Below, one piece after another: positions 1-11,631 of a DNA stretch of 64,000 bases. Location of the stretch: the NCBI GenBank assembly GCA_002749535.1, contig MZZL01000390.1:854253-918252 (forward strand), written 5' to 3'. Under the pieces are notes generated by a model that saw only the letters and a list, made by a program, of their open reading frames with translations, searched no databases and was not told the origin of the DNA. Every line of letters begins with the position of its first letter. The first letter of the stretch is position 1. This DNA is from Apophysomyces variabilis. Lineage: Eukaryota > Mucoromycota > Mucoromycetes > Mucorales > Mucoraceae. Made by a program: the position numbers and the translations under genes.

Positions 1-135
1 TTCTTCTACGTAGATCACAGACAAAGGTGGCATGCTTTCTGCAGAACTGGAGTACATGAAGTTGGGCGTATACGAGGTAACAGAAAAATAGCAGAGATAA
101 AGGTAATGTTGCTTATTGTTATTATATTCAGCTGA
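1..135 (+). other. open frame entering from the left edge
   Basis: Frame 1 is open from the first base to a TGA at 133-135 (44 codons). It is rich in Arg and His and ends in a short hydrophobic stretch. It could be the last exon of a gene lying mostly outside the window, but no family motif is recognisable and 44 codons can stay open by chance. A GTAATG donor-like site at 114 and a good acceptor at 230 (just before the next gene's ATG) would instead make it part of a 5' leader of the mannosyltransferase, although the frame then does not carry through. Confidence 0.2.
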
Positions 136-230
136 AATGCCTAATAGTAAATGAAAGAAATGCATGCCGAAGTAAATTAAAGAATGGGCAATTACACATT
201 TCTCTTTTTTCTTCTTTGCACTCAAACAGT

Positions 231-1733
231 ATGCTTCATTTGGAAGGCGATCAAGTCTATTCACCAAGTTCCCTTCTACCAAAGAAACCTCTTTCACGCC
301 GCGTTTTACTTCGTAAATGCACAAAGATAAGCTTGCTCGTTTGTTCTATTACCCTCATCTTGGTCTATGGGCGCAATCTGCTGTGGTCTTCTTCAACGCA
401 AAGCTGGACGATGGATCCCCGCGACATGGATTTAATTCGTTCACTTTACAAGGAAACGAACCATACCGATAGCAACAGCGATTCGTCAATCGCTTCGTCC
501 TCTTCAACGCTCCCAGAACACAGACAGATAAAATACCTTGGACCAGATTTTACTCTTGACCGAGATATACCATTGGACGTCTGGAACAATCTACCCACAC
601 GAGGTGCGTTTTACATGTTAGTGAGAAATGAAAATATTCAGGAGGCTCGATCCGTGATGAGAAGTATCGAGGATCGATTCAATCACAAGTTCCATTATCC
701 TTGGATCCTTCTCAACAACCAGTATTTCACCAACGAGTTTCGCCGATATGTTGCAAAGATCACTCAGTCTCCCATTTTCTATGGAAAAATTGACATGGAT
801 GCATGGAATTATCCCAGCTGGATTGACGTTCCTCTCGCTGAACTTAAGATGTTGGAAATGGAGGTGGATGAAGTATACAAAGGAGGGAGTTTATCGTACC
901 ATCAAATGCTAAGATACCAGTCTGGTCTGTTTTTCTGGCACTCTCTTTTCAAACATGTCGACTATGTATGGCGAGTAGAATCCGGTGCAACATATACGTG
1001 TGATATGGATTTTGACCCGTTCCGTTATATGAAAGAAAACAATAAGACACTTGGTAAAGTGAACAAGTTTGTTCAAGTGCATAATGGAGAAATATAGGAT
1101 TCACTTTGACAATGAGAGAGTACCCGAACGCGATCCCCAATCTCTGGAGCGCAACGCTTGATTTTATGAGCAAGCAGCAAGAAGTTGTCCTTTCCGCAAA
1201 TGATACTATCATGCCTTGGATTACTGATGACGAAGAGAAATACAATATGTGTCATATATGGAACAATTTTGAGATTGTGGATATGTCTTTCTTGAAATCT
1301 CCTTCTTATAGCGCTTATTTTGAGCATCTGGATCGAACAGGAGGCTTTTTTTACGAGAGGTAAGTGGTTTTTTTTTTCACCTACAATGGTTTAAGTGCAA
1401 ATACAGATGGGGGGATGCTCCTGTACGGACTATGGCTGCAGCTATGTTTCTTCCACGTAATCGGATCCACTTTTTCAATCAAATCGGATATAGTCACTCA
1501 GTCGCAAGTCATTGCCCATTCGACTCGGACTTTCTACAAAAATGCAGCTGCACATTGGAAGATAATTACGGTAACTGCTTTTCAAGTGTCCATTTTTAAA
1601 CTGATTTGCATTTTTCTTTGAAGATTTCCATGATGATAGCTGCACAGTTAGTTTATTACGTTATATTGATGAAGACACAGTAACTCGAATGACGGAATTT
1701 GTAAAGACAAAGTTTTCGGAAGACGTCGATTGA
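231..1733 (+). CDS. GT15 alpha-1,2-mannosyltransferase (KRE2/MNT1/KTR family)
   Basis: Golgi type II membrane enzyme that transfers mannose from GDP-mannose to N- and O-linked glycans or wall mannoproteins. Four exons (231-1053, 1098-1359, 1407-1570, 1624-1733) give 452 aa; the introns are 44, 47 and 53 nt and all phases fit. Residues 1-22 are cytosolic and basic, about 23-45 form the single signal anchor, a Ser/Thr-rich stem follows to about 105, then the catalytic domain. Family signatures are clear: WRVESGATYTCDMDFDPF, a YNMCHIWNNFEI block, GGFFYERWGDAPVRT and the HFFNQIGYSH block. C-terminal cysteines (CPF, CSC, SCTV) match the disulphide pattern of the family. The start is ATG 231, since the open frame upstream begins only with TTG. 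Which KTR paralogue this is cannot be told from sequence alone. Confidence 0.93.
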
Positions 1734-2431
1734 AGTTTTTGTGTTCTGTTTATCCGCGTAATAGAAAGGAGTTGCCTCTTTGCTTCATTTTCTTGCCACA
1801 ATCGCTTAATGTTACTACCATAAACGATCGCATTCTGTATCCCATAGTGTAGGATATTGCAATTTGCCTATGATTTGGCTTTAATTGAAATTTGGCTTAT
1901 ATCTAATCCAAAGCGGCTAAAAACACTTTGCTCAAACTCACAGTTTGTGAGCAAAAGGGTTATTAATGTGCAAAACGTGAAGCAAACAGTACTGAAGAAG
2001 GTCTTATAATGCATTTTAGTGCGTATTACGTATTCTCCATTTACACTTTATTCCAAGAGATTCGAATATGTTCATTAAAACAGCTAAATCCAAGTGAAGC
2101 TAATGGCTATGATCGGCTGGTGAGCTACAGTAGAGTGCTAAGAGTCTCTCTACTGGACATCAGTATTTAATTTAGCCGACACTTCTTTCCAGATACAGCA
2201 TGGAGGTCTCTACTTTATCGGTGTATAAATGTGCAGACACTTGCCTATACGAAAGTGAAACTTAGTACGTTCGTCGGAAATAATAACAAACATGGTGATT
2301 TCAAAAATTAAGAAACGGAGACAGTTTCGTAAAGCTTTATCTCAATGATATAACAAACAGAAGTGATTTCTTACTCACTTTATTTTTAAAAAATCGTCAA
2401 CCGGTTGCTTATTCTTTTCAAACACACATCA
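1734..2431. other. intergenic, no gene seen
   Basis: About 700 bases between two same-strand genes. AT-rich, with stops in all frames. It should contain the 3' UTR of the mannosyltransferase and the promoter of the LRR gene. I see no tRNA, repeat or conserved motif. Confidence 0.6.
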
Positions 2432-4927
2432 ATGACTGACAACAGAACGGTTGTTGCATGTTACAAGGCATTGTGGAGGTTAGACTTGACAGGGATTAGC
2501 TCTCCGTACGTCTATCGCGTTAGATTCTACAATAACATTAACGCTGTATTTTGTTTTCAAGTCCACCTCAACTTGTTGATAAACGTCTACATAACCAGAA
2601 ACAAGATCCTATTGAACAGCTTCTACTTCGCGGCAACGAAATCACGTCATTGCACGTATACGCTAAAGCACTCACAAAGATGAAACACGAGCTACGCGAG
2701 CTTTCACTTCGTGACAACTTACTGCATCAGTTTCCAAAAGAAATCCTTGTGCTCAAGAATCTAACCTCGCTTTCATTTGCCCACAATCAATTCCATGAGA
2801 TTCCGATGAATACGTTGTCTCGTCTACAGATGTTACAATGGTTGTCGCTGGCGCATAATAGACTGAAAGACTTACCAGAAGATTTGGCGCAGTGCCGGTA
2901 TCTCCGGGGGATTGACCTAGAGAACAACTGGCTTGAACGTACGCGAGTCTTACCACTATATATATAACAAGACTCGCTAACATGCTTTATCTTTTTCCTC
3001 TAGATGTTCCCAAGGTGATTTATCAACTTGCAAGATTGGACACCTTGCTTCTGTTAAACAACGTCATTTGTCAACTGGAGCCAGATCCATTGCCATCAAA
3101 GATACGGACGCTCAACCTATCCTATAACCGACTGACACAGTTTCCATCGACTCTTATTCTGCATCCACCGCCACTTTTAACGTATCTCAATTTATCCGCT
3201 AATTTACTTGGGCATATTCCTACCGAGTTCTTGCACATAGGCTACGAATACCTGACTAGTCTGGATTTACATACTTGTGCTCTGAAAAAAATACCTGGAT
3301 GCTTCTTCAGATCTCTAGCGATGCGCTGCCAAAATCTGAAACGACTGAACCTTGCAATCAATGGTCTTGTTGAACTACCGCCTGAGATTGGACTGTTGCG
3401 AAGCGTACAGTGGCTCAATTTGAACGACAACGACATCGAAACATTACCAGCAAGTTTCGCCAATTTAACAAGCCTTGTAAAACTTGGAATAGTAGAGAAT
3501 AAGCTTTGCGAGCTGCCTGAACACATATTTCATCATCTTCGCAAGCTTAGCAAGCTCGATCTTCGGCGAAACCAACTTAGGTACTTGCCACCATCCATCA
3601 TTTCATTGGCGCCAATGCGCGAAGTCAATGAAAGCCATGATCTAGCTATTCCACGCACCATATTTCCAGCATACATATCCCCAGATTCAAACACAGAACA
3701 AGTAAACGGTCAACATTACAAAGGATGCGAAGCAGGAGGGTTGCTGCGGACGCTCGTTCTTTGCGAAAACAAAAAGATGGAATACACGGATGGCGTCTAC
3801 TGCCAAGTAGAAACAGAGGAAGGCGTTGTCGATGTCCAGCTTATCGATATCGAGGGATTCGCCCAACATCTAAGAACCAGCTATTTACCAAGAGATATCT
3901 TACTGAAGAAGGTTCTCTCTTTGGCCAATGAAACTCGAGATAAACGGACGAGATACCTACAACAACAAGCTTGTGCAGTGGCCACACAGGTACCGTCCTT
4001 GCGCGAGCTCGCTACGCGGGCCTTTTTAAACGGTGCATACAATGTATGGGTGCTGAAGGCGCGGAAAGGCACTTTAAGCGAATCAAAATGCATTGGCCGA
4101 TTAGACATATATCCAGACCTTCGAGAGCAGTTCTTGGACGAAATGATCCCTGAAACAATACCAAGAGTGCTTCAACATGATATGCATAAGAGAGCACGAC
4201 AATGCGACAGCTGTAACGGCTGGTATACCTACTCACCAGTCAAACTAGGCTATCTTTCCCGCCTTTGTGAAAACAGGACTGTGGTTCCTATTCGAAGCAG
4301 CATGTGTTCAATGGCCTGTGTCTTAGACTGCATACTTCGTATTATTACAGCAAAACATCAATGGAGACCAGACACTAATGATCCTGCAGCTGAACTTGGA
4401 CCACGCGTGTTATTCAGCGAATGGGCATTACCTGTTTATTCTTTGCAGAGCACGCCAGAGGACGTTTTTACCAGCCTTGAACGGGAGCCGCTCGCTAATC
4501 CGTCACTTCCGGAAGCGTGTATCGTTCACAGCTCGTTAAAGAAAGGGATAAAAGGTCTGGTGAAGCGTGCATTTTTTGTATTTCGCATATCTTTAATTCA
4601 TTGATGTTTATTGTTTTAGATTCCATGTTAGGAATGCTTACTCGTAAGATTCTTAGACAACTTAGAAGAATAACTGCGGTGTTGCTTCCAGGCAGTCAAA
4701 GTAGCAGAAATCAGCACCTTGTGAAGTATTCCAATTCTCCTCCTTCACCCTTGCCTGTGAGGTCACCCTATGGTGATCGACCCATGCATACATCAGTGAC
4801 CTCTAGACCGCTAGAACACCCACCAATCCAACAACACTATCAGATTTTACAGCCTTTACCATCTGCGCCTTCGCCTGCGTCATTCAATCACCTTCCAAGA
4901 GACGCTATACGTTTGCAACGATTTTAA
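2432..4927 (+). CDS. leucine-rich repeat protein with Cys-containing C-terminal domain
   Basis: Cytosolic scaffold-type protein, probably a protein-interaction platform. Exons 2432-2505, 2562-2938, 3004-about 4566 and 4620-4927 give about 773 aa. Roughly a dozen LRRs of the LxxLxLxxNxLxxLP type (SHOC2/RSU-like, with Pro after the last Leu) fill residues about 20-360. They are followed by an alpha-helical region (PSLRELATRAFL) and a cysteine cluster near residue 550-600 (CDSCNGWY..., then C..SMCSMACVLDC) that could bind a metal. The tail is Pro/Ser-rich. The layout of LRRs, a PSLxELAxR helix and a CxxCxxW motif resembles the LRRC58-like group, but I am not sure of that. The last donor is ambiguous: GTGCAT at 4567 or GTCTGG at 4555 both keep frame; otherwise the protein simply stops at 4604. 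Confidence 0.8.
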
Positions 4928-5223
4928 AACAATTTCAAATCATTGCAATAGAATTTTAACTTTATTGTTTTTCTATATAAAGCCTTGCGTCTAATGCTAG
5001 TAGATTGACCAATATGTTCATAGTCGTGTTTGTTGTTCGAGGCGTGGACATCAAAAAGGCGAGATGTCGGGAATAGAAACGTTGCATTGTTCTTGGTTAC
5101 TCAGCCGTCTCAATCATTACTCGCAGCGGGCATGGAAACGGAGGTTAAAAATTAAACGGAGTTGACCGTATCACAGAAAGCGAAAGGGCGTATGGCACGT
5201 TCAGGTTGTGCACATTCCGGAAG

Positions 5224-7515
5224 ATGGAAGATGCGAGAGAAATTGCAGTGGCAAGATTAGCGGAATTACTAAAACATCCTGATGACTTGGCTACCAAAGT
5301 TGGACCTTTAGCTCGAAAATTAGCAAAAGAAAAAGCCTCTATCGACGCGCAACTCAATACAGGAGTCCAGACACAGCTCGACAATGTACAAGAAGGACTG
5401 GAGACGCTGGCATTGTCCCGCAAGGATAATGACATAGTCAAGGATAACATGCGGTTCATTGACAAGTTATGTTGCGATGCCCAATCCATGATTCACGACT
5501 TCCCTCGCATTAATAAGGCAAGACTTCATTCGCAGCTGGATTCTTTCCAGTTAAAATCTTACCATCATCATTAGATCTCGCAAGTACACAGAAATTTTGT
5601 TGCCACTCAAGAAAAGGTACAGGCCTTTCAGGCCTTGTATCAACGGCTCCAGGTGATTGAACAGATGCTGAAACCAATGGAAGAAGACATTTTTGCTCCT
5701 CATGATGATCTCCTCCGCGTACATTATCATCTTTTTGATCTGGAAGAATTTCGAGATCAGACTATGCACCAGGCCAGAGACTCTCCGCACGACGTGCTCA
5801 TCACCCTAAAAACGTACTTTCGCCGAGTGGATGTTCTATCGGATGATTTTACACAGCACTTATGGAGATTGACCCGCAATCTATTAGCATTAGTGGATGA
5901 AGGGTGTATACCAACCATAGTCAAGCTGGCAAAGATCATAGAGTGCGAAGAGAGAGCGGATGAAAAGGCTTTAGCTGCTCGACAAGCGCAGACAAGCCAT
6001 CAGGATATGCAAGGACACAAAAAATGGCGATTAGCAGAGGGCAATCCTCGAACAATAAAATCGTGTCGTGTGGAATTTTTTGAGCAATTGCAGCATTCGA
6101 TAGCGGAAACGTTCGAACAACGATTTGCTGGATATAAAGAAAGAGGCGAATGGGTTGCCGCACTAGACGATACGGATTTTATCTTCAATGATCTTGAGCT
6201 CGTGTTCAACCACTTAGTGCCTGCGTTTCCAAAGAAATACAAAATATTTCCAGTGTTTGTGCTGGCGTATCATCGGCATACATATCACTTTCTGAATCAA
6301 ATGGTTGATCATGATCTGGATGTCGGAACGATCCTACGGCTTCTCCGGTTTGTACGTGATTATTACACCACGATGAGCACGCGTCTCGGAGTGACAGAAG
6401 AATTGCTTGGTCCACAATTGTTGGATGGCCAAGAGCAGAATCTTGTGGATGAATGCCTGAAGCTGGTGAAGAGCAGACTAGCGCAATGGACTTCCAACTT
6501 GATGTCGTCTGAATCACGGGACTTTGTTACCCGCGAAAAACCACCAGAAATTTCGGATGGCCAGTACTGTATGGAGGGTGCGATTCACATGTTCCGCATT
6601 ATCAATCAACAGATAGACGTCGCAGAGGAAGCCAACCAAGGAAAACTATTATATCTCGTCATATGTGAATGCCACAAAGTAATGAAGGACTCGCAGACAT
6701 TCTGGAAGAAATTATTGAATTCGGAACTACGCAAGCAAATTGAACAGCCTAATGATGTACCAAGAGGTTTTGTGGAATATGTCATGGCTTTGGCGAACGA
6801 TCAGATCCGCTGCTCCGATTCCGCAGAGGAAATTCTAAGACGTGTAATGCCGTTGGTTGAATCAAGGTACAAGGCACAAGTGGAAGAGAAACTCTCAACT
6901 TGTGTGGATGGATATCTTCAGGTGGCAGCGAGTGCACGGGAAGCTTTACTAGAAGTCACTTTTAACGACATTAAGTTCGCCTTTGACGGTTTATTCACGT
7001 CCATATGGTATCAACAACCCCTGATGGCATCTGTCATTGAGACGCTGAAAGATTATTGTGGTGATTTCGCCCATCTGAACGAATTCCTTTTCGAAAAGCT
7101 AGTCAATGATATGCTTGATCGATTTCTTATGCTGTATCTGGAGGCAATGCGGCATAAGAATACCAAATTCTTGATGGATACGTGTCTCACCAAGATTCAA
7201 GAAGATGTTCGTCTGTCCTTCAACTTTTTCGCAAAGTACATGAATGTCCAAGAGTTGGAGGATAAATTTGATGTGATTGAGAAGGTGCATATCTTATTAG
7301 AAAGCAACCGTCGAATGATCTTTGTGGACTATTATTCTTTGCGGCAAGCTTATCCTGACGTGCCACTGGCGTTCGTTGAAGATATCTTAAGGAAACGTGA
7401 CGACTTGGATAAAGGAGAATTAAAAGAGATTATGGAAGGTATCAAGGCCAAGGCAAGAGAATATCAACCGGACGCAAACACGCCACCGACTATTTTTAGC
7501 AGGATCAAAGGATGA
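5224..7515 (+). CDS. SEC6: exocyst complex component Sec6 (EXOC3)
   Basis: Subunit of the octameric exocyst that tethers secretory vesicles to the plasma membrane at sites of polarised growth. Two exons (5224-5517, 5575-7515) give 744 aa, close to the animal length of about 745. The N-terminal segment, with KKASVEA-like and QLDxVxxGL blocks (KEKASIDAQLNTGVQTQLDN), is the coiled-coil core of Sec6. The long helical-bundle region shows the conserved pieces FPKKYKIFPVFVLAYH, LLRFVRDYYTTM and, at the C-terminus, LNEFLFEKLVNDMLDRFLMLYL, followed by a DVRLSFNFFAKY...EDKFDVIEK stretch that corresponds to the conserved end of animal Sec6. ATG 5224 is the first in-frame ATG; the open frame upstream starts only at TTG. 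The single intron is of GC-AG type and is listed separately. Confidence 0.93.
5518..5574 (+). other. GC-AG intron in SEC6
   Basis: The only intron of SEC6 begins GCAAGA and ends CATTAG (57 nt). Reading through it gives a stop at its 3' end. Splicing from the GC donor joins INK to ISQVHRNF in frame and restores a continuous Sec6 protein. No GT donor in the neighbourhood does this. GC-AG introns are a known minority class handled by the ordinary spliceosome. Confidence 0.85.
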
Positions 7516-8067
7516 ACAAACAGGAGTTTTTCTATGACTCTTCTAACCCACTTTTTCTGCCTCCCTTCTTCCATCCAATTCCCGTTGTTAAAGCAAGCAA
7601 ACCTCTTACACCACCTGAATACCACGTCGAGCAATTACCAAATAAACAATTCTTCTCTATGGTTTGATAACGTTTATTATGCGATGCTATAGGCTTCCCC
7701 GTGCTTCTAGACTAGAATGCTCTGTGGGCAACGCTTTCAACCTTAGGATAAGTGTAGTCCCTTAAATTGAAATCCTTACTGTATTTGTTTCTTCGTCCTG
7801 CTAAACATACGCGCTCATTTTTTATTCAATGTTTTCTTAACTTACATGGTGTATGCTTTTACAAAAAGCGCTTAGGTCTGAGGAGAACAGCAAGGTATGC
7901 AACTGTCAAATGCTTAATGTCAGGCGATCTGAAACACTGAGAACAGTCCAAATTGCCCCGACCAGCCTGCAAAGCAGGCGTGTCTTCAATTTCTACGCAG
8001 TTAGCTTCAGTGTCGGACCAGATAGCTTTGCATCGTCCTTTGTTGTTCTCTCTTGTTTCCAGAGTCA
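7516..8067. other. intergenic, no gene seen
   Basis: About 550 bases holding the SEC6 3' UTR and the promoter of the next gene. One 72-codon frame at 7853-8071 opens on the plus strand but shows no motif and overlaps the start of the kinase gene. Nothing else recognised. Confidence 0.6.
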
Positions 8068-9908
8068 ATGAAACGGAAATTATCGGAAGGCGATATATCA
8101 GTAGCAAAAAAGCAGAAAGAAGAATGTAACTAGCAGAGAAAAAGAAGAATAAGCATAATTTCTCATGGAGAGTGCACGTCGGGTTCGCTAAAGCGCTGTT
8201 TTCCGTTTCTCACAGCCATTCACCCATTCTTTAACAAAGCCATGACCCGTACAACGCTCAAATGGCTAAGTGGCATCGAATCGATTCTTGTCGCCAGAAC
8301 GCGTGATTCGGAAGCCGGAAGAGCCAAAGTAGCTGCTTTTGACTTGGTAAAAGCAGGCACAGCCTAATTAGAGAAATGAGAAGGTTTCGTTAAAGGCTGT
8401 CGCTCATAGGACGGGACCTTGATTACCCCAAAAAGTGGAAGAGTACACCCAAAAGATCGGCATGATTGGAAATGGTGGCATGCATGTGTACCCGATAAAA
8501 TAAAATATTTGCATAAAGAAGGGTATGTACTTAGAACAAGTTGACCTACGGACTAATGTTCTTGGATGGATCAATCAGCTATAAGATCGTGATATTTTCT
8601 AATCAAAATGGCTTGAAGTCGGAAGAGCGAAGAGAATCGTTTAAAAGGAAAGTCGAAGACCTTGCAGAGCATGTAAGAAAGAGACGAGTAAAATGAAGGT
8701 AGCAGGGCTTACCAGCGTGTTTATATGGATTAGTTAGCAGTACCGGTATGGATTCTGGCAGCAATGAATAAGGATCAGTACAGGAAACCAATGACAGGGA
8801 TGTGGGATTTTCTTGAGGAAAAAGAGAACGAAGGCGTTCCTATCGGTAAGTTTACGGCATGATCTAGGCCGTGGCAACACTGAAATTTGATTTTGGTTAT
8901 TTATAGATAGAAGTCGAAGCTTTTACGTTGGCGACGCTGCGGGGCGCGAAGCTGGCTGGAAACTAACAATGAAAAAGGATCATTCCTGTGTTGACAGGTA
9001 CATCACATTTACCTGGTTTATATTCTGTGTAGGCTATGTTCTCATCATCCGTATCTTTCCTAGAAAATTTGCTGCTAATATTGGTTTAAAATTCCATACG
9101 CCTGAGGGCTTTTTCCTTAATGAAGATGAAGCCCCCTTTTCCTGGGGTGCATTCAACCCGCAAGAATATCCCAGGACATGTATGTGTATCCACATCCTCT
9201 TAGACGTGGATGTTAACTAGTTTTTCCATCATTAGTACCACTTACCGACCAATCATTGTCACCTATCGCTTCGAAACAAAAGGAGGTTATTGTTTTTGTA
9301 GGATATCCATCCAGTGGTAAGTCATACTTCGCTCAGAAGTACCTTGTTCCGGAAGGCTATGAGTATGTCAATCAGGTAAAGCAAGGGAATCGGACATTGT
9401 TGCTCTCTATGGTATATTGAATCAATGGTCCTTCACCATTGTTAAGGATACCTTGAAATCACGAGATAAATGTGTCAAAGCCTGCAAGAATGCCTTGGCA
9501 GCGGACAAATCTGTGGTTATAGGTAACAAGAAACAAGAAATAGGCTTCGATTGCCATCCATGCGTCGGAATAAGAGAGTTTATATTGAAGGAAACAATGC
9601 TAGATAATACCAATCCGGAAGCATCGACCCGTGCCCTTTACATCAAGCTTGCACAATTGGCGAGTGTACCCGTACGATGCTTCTATTTTACAGCAGATGA
9701 ACATCTCGCGCGTCACAATAATATGTACCGAGCGGTGCAGTCTTCTCCCACAGCACGCGAAGTTTTAAGCGATATAGCGTTCAGGACGTTCAAATCAAAG
9801 CTTCAAGAACCCCAACTATCAGAAGGCTTTGATGAGATAAAAAAGATTAACTTTGTCTTTGAAGGATCGGACGCACAATGGGAGATTTGGAGGCAATGGC
9901 GACATTAA
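8068..9908 (+). CDS. bifunctional polynucleotide kinase 3'-phosphatase (PNKP)
   Basis: DNA-repair enzyme that removes 3'-phosphates and phosphorylates 5'-hydroxyls at strand breaks, making ends ligatable. Ten short exons (8068-8125, 8216-8346, 8410-8522, 8579-8672, 8734-8845, 8907-8997, 9064-9179, 9236-9375, 9447-9522, 9604-9908) give 411 aa, all phases consistent. A basic N-terminus (KRK...KKQK, likely nuclear localisation) precedes an HAD phosphatase domain: DLDGTLI nucleophile loop near residue 63, VIFSNQNG motif II, RKPMTGMW, and FYVGDAAGR acidic motif. The P-loop kinase domain follows: GYPSSGKS near residue 253, DNTNPEASTR and the ARHNNMYR lid. The N-terminal FHA domain of animal PNKP is absent, as in S. 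pombe Pnk1. The gene is convergent with the minus-strand gene at 10162. Confidence 0.93.
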
Positions 9909-10161
9909 AGAGTTGTTGATTGCTCTTTTTCTTAGTTTGTTATTCCACCACGATAGATCTCAACTAATGTAGCTACAAAACAAAAAGAACAGCATCATTC
10001 TTTGAGTAAAGGCAACGCAACAACAAAGCGACCTAGCAGTTTTGCTTTTTTTTTATCTTTAATTATTTGAAGTTTGATGTTGCAGGGGGAGGATAGGATT
10101 GACGCCAACCTTGAAATAATAAATAAACATAAGAAAAAGGAAGAAAGAACACATCAGGGAA

Positions 10162-11631
10162 TCAGAACATACCTCCACGCCCAAAGTACCCACGGCCTCT
10201 GTATCCACCACTTGGCTGAAACGGTCCTCCACGTCCTCTACCCCATCCGCGTCCACGACCTCGTCCTCGACCTCTTCCTCGTCCTCGACTCGGTTCGGTG
10301 ACATGCCAACCTTCTTCATCAGCTGAGGGTTCACTGTCTGCGGTAGAAGTGGGAGCTACTGCCTTTGTCTCTGCTTTCTCCTCGGTCTGCTCTGGCTGGG
10401 TTTCCTCTGACGCTACAACCTCAGCGGCAGTATCTGAGTCTTCCTCCGCTTTCTGTGCTTCTTCTGCAACTTCTGAAAACGGGATCTCTTGTGGTTGGGA
10501 TTGCTGTTGTTTTGATTGAGATGTTGCAGGCACATTATCGTGTGATGGAGTATGTTTAATTGTTGGCAAACTGTCGCTTGTGCTTCCGTTTTGACCATGT
10601 GATGCCGTTGGCGCGACATAAGATGGGATATCCATCATTCCGTTATAAGGCATGACAATCCACACTGGCTGCATCGGTCCGTTTGAAGTAGAAGGCACGT
10701 TGGTTGTATCCGATAGGATATACATACCTCCACCATTAGCCAAATGATCCTTACCCTTCTGGCCGATCAACTGATGAATAAGGTTGCGGATTTGTTGGAA
10801 AGTAGTGGTGAAGCCCTCTCCCACTGGTTCGTCTTCTCCATTTTGCAGTTTCTGTAAGAGTTCAAAAACTTCTGTACGTTTGTCGCTACGGACCTGCTTG
10901 CTCGGGCTTTTGGCGACAAACAATGATCCCCCTACCAATCGATCACACAGATATGCCAAAGCCTTTGGCTCCAGTCCAGGATAGACGCTGCCAATGACAG
11001 AAAAAAACCCTTGTTGTGCTAGGCGAACCAGATAAAAGAAATGGAGCAATGTCAATGTCTGCTGCTTGTTTCCTTTATAAGAAGGTGGACTTGTAGACTT
11101 TGCTATCATGGTAGGCGTGCTCTATCGCCGAAGAATGAGAATTCCGTGCTCCATAAAAGCGAATCGCTTATTTCTTACCAATTCCGAATTGAGCTCTTCC
11201 AACTGATGGATCATAGTTGGCAGGACCGATCGTTTTGCCAGTAATGCTTTCTCATCTTCAGTTAATTCTTCTGTATTACCATTATCTACTCTGGCTTGAA
11301 GATCGTCTGCTTTTTGCTACACAAAAAGGAAAAGATGCCGAACGCGTCAGCCAAATGTTTCAGTACTCTAGAATTAAGACATAGAATGTAAAAGTCAAAA
11401 TACCAAGTCTTCTTTAAGTGAGTCTAACCGCTCTTGGATAACTTCCAGATGGGCTAGTTGAGGTTCCTTCCTGTTCAATCTCTTCTTCGTTTTTTTTGGT
11501 TTGCGCTTTTGTAGTGGTCGTGTATGCTGCGGTTGGTCATTCTCGGTGATCTTTGTACTTTCTGTATCAGGCGTTTTACTATGCGGATCCGAAGTTGACG
11601 AGGAAGGTCTTGATGAAGGGTCCAATGACAT
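10162..11631 (-). CDS. RGG-box RNA-binding protein, possibly Caprin-like
   Basis: Probable cytoplasmic mRNP protein of 441 aa from three exons (11631-11404, 11316-11179, 11121-10162; introns 87 and 57 nt, both phase 0). The N-terminus is Ser/Thr/Lys-rich with a KKTKKR basic patch. Residues about 60-125 form a helical segment ending in a NTEELTEDEKALLAKRSVL block that recalls the first homology region of Caprin proteins (a short helix, LTEDQ, then a repeat of Leu heptads). The next part (about 130-230) is an alpha-helical domain with SVYPGLEPKALAYL. It is followed by a Gln/Pro/Glu-rich linker and a C-terminal RG-rich tail (RGRG repeats, then RGRGYFGRGG) typical of RNA-binding, arginine-methylated proteins. 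The RGG tail is certain; the Caprin link is my inference from pattern only. The start is ATG 11631, the first ATG after an upstream TTG-only frame. Confidence 0.75.
10231..10294 (-). repeat. coding RG-dipeptide repeat
   Basis: A tract of CGNGGN codons encodes a run of about nine Arg-Gly dipeptides (with one Trp) in the RGG tail of the protein above. It is a natural site for slippage and length variation between strains. Confidence 0.75.
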
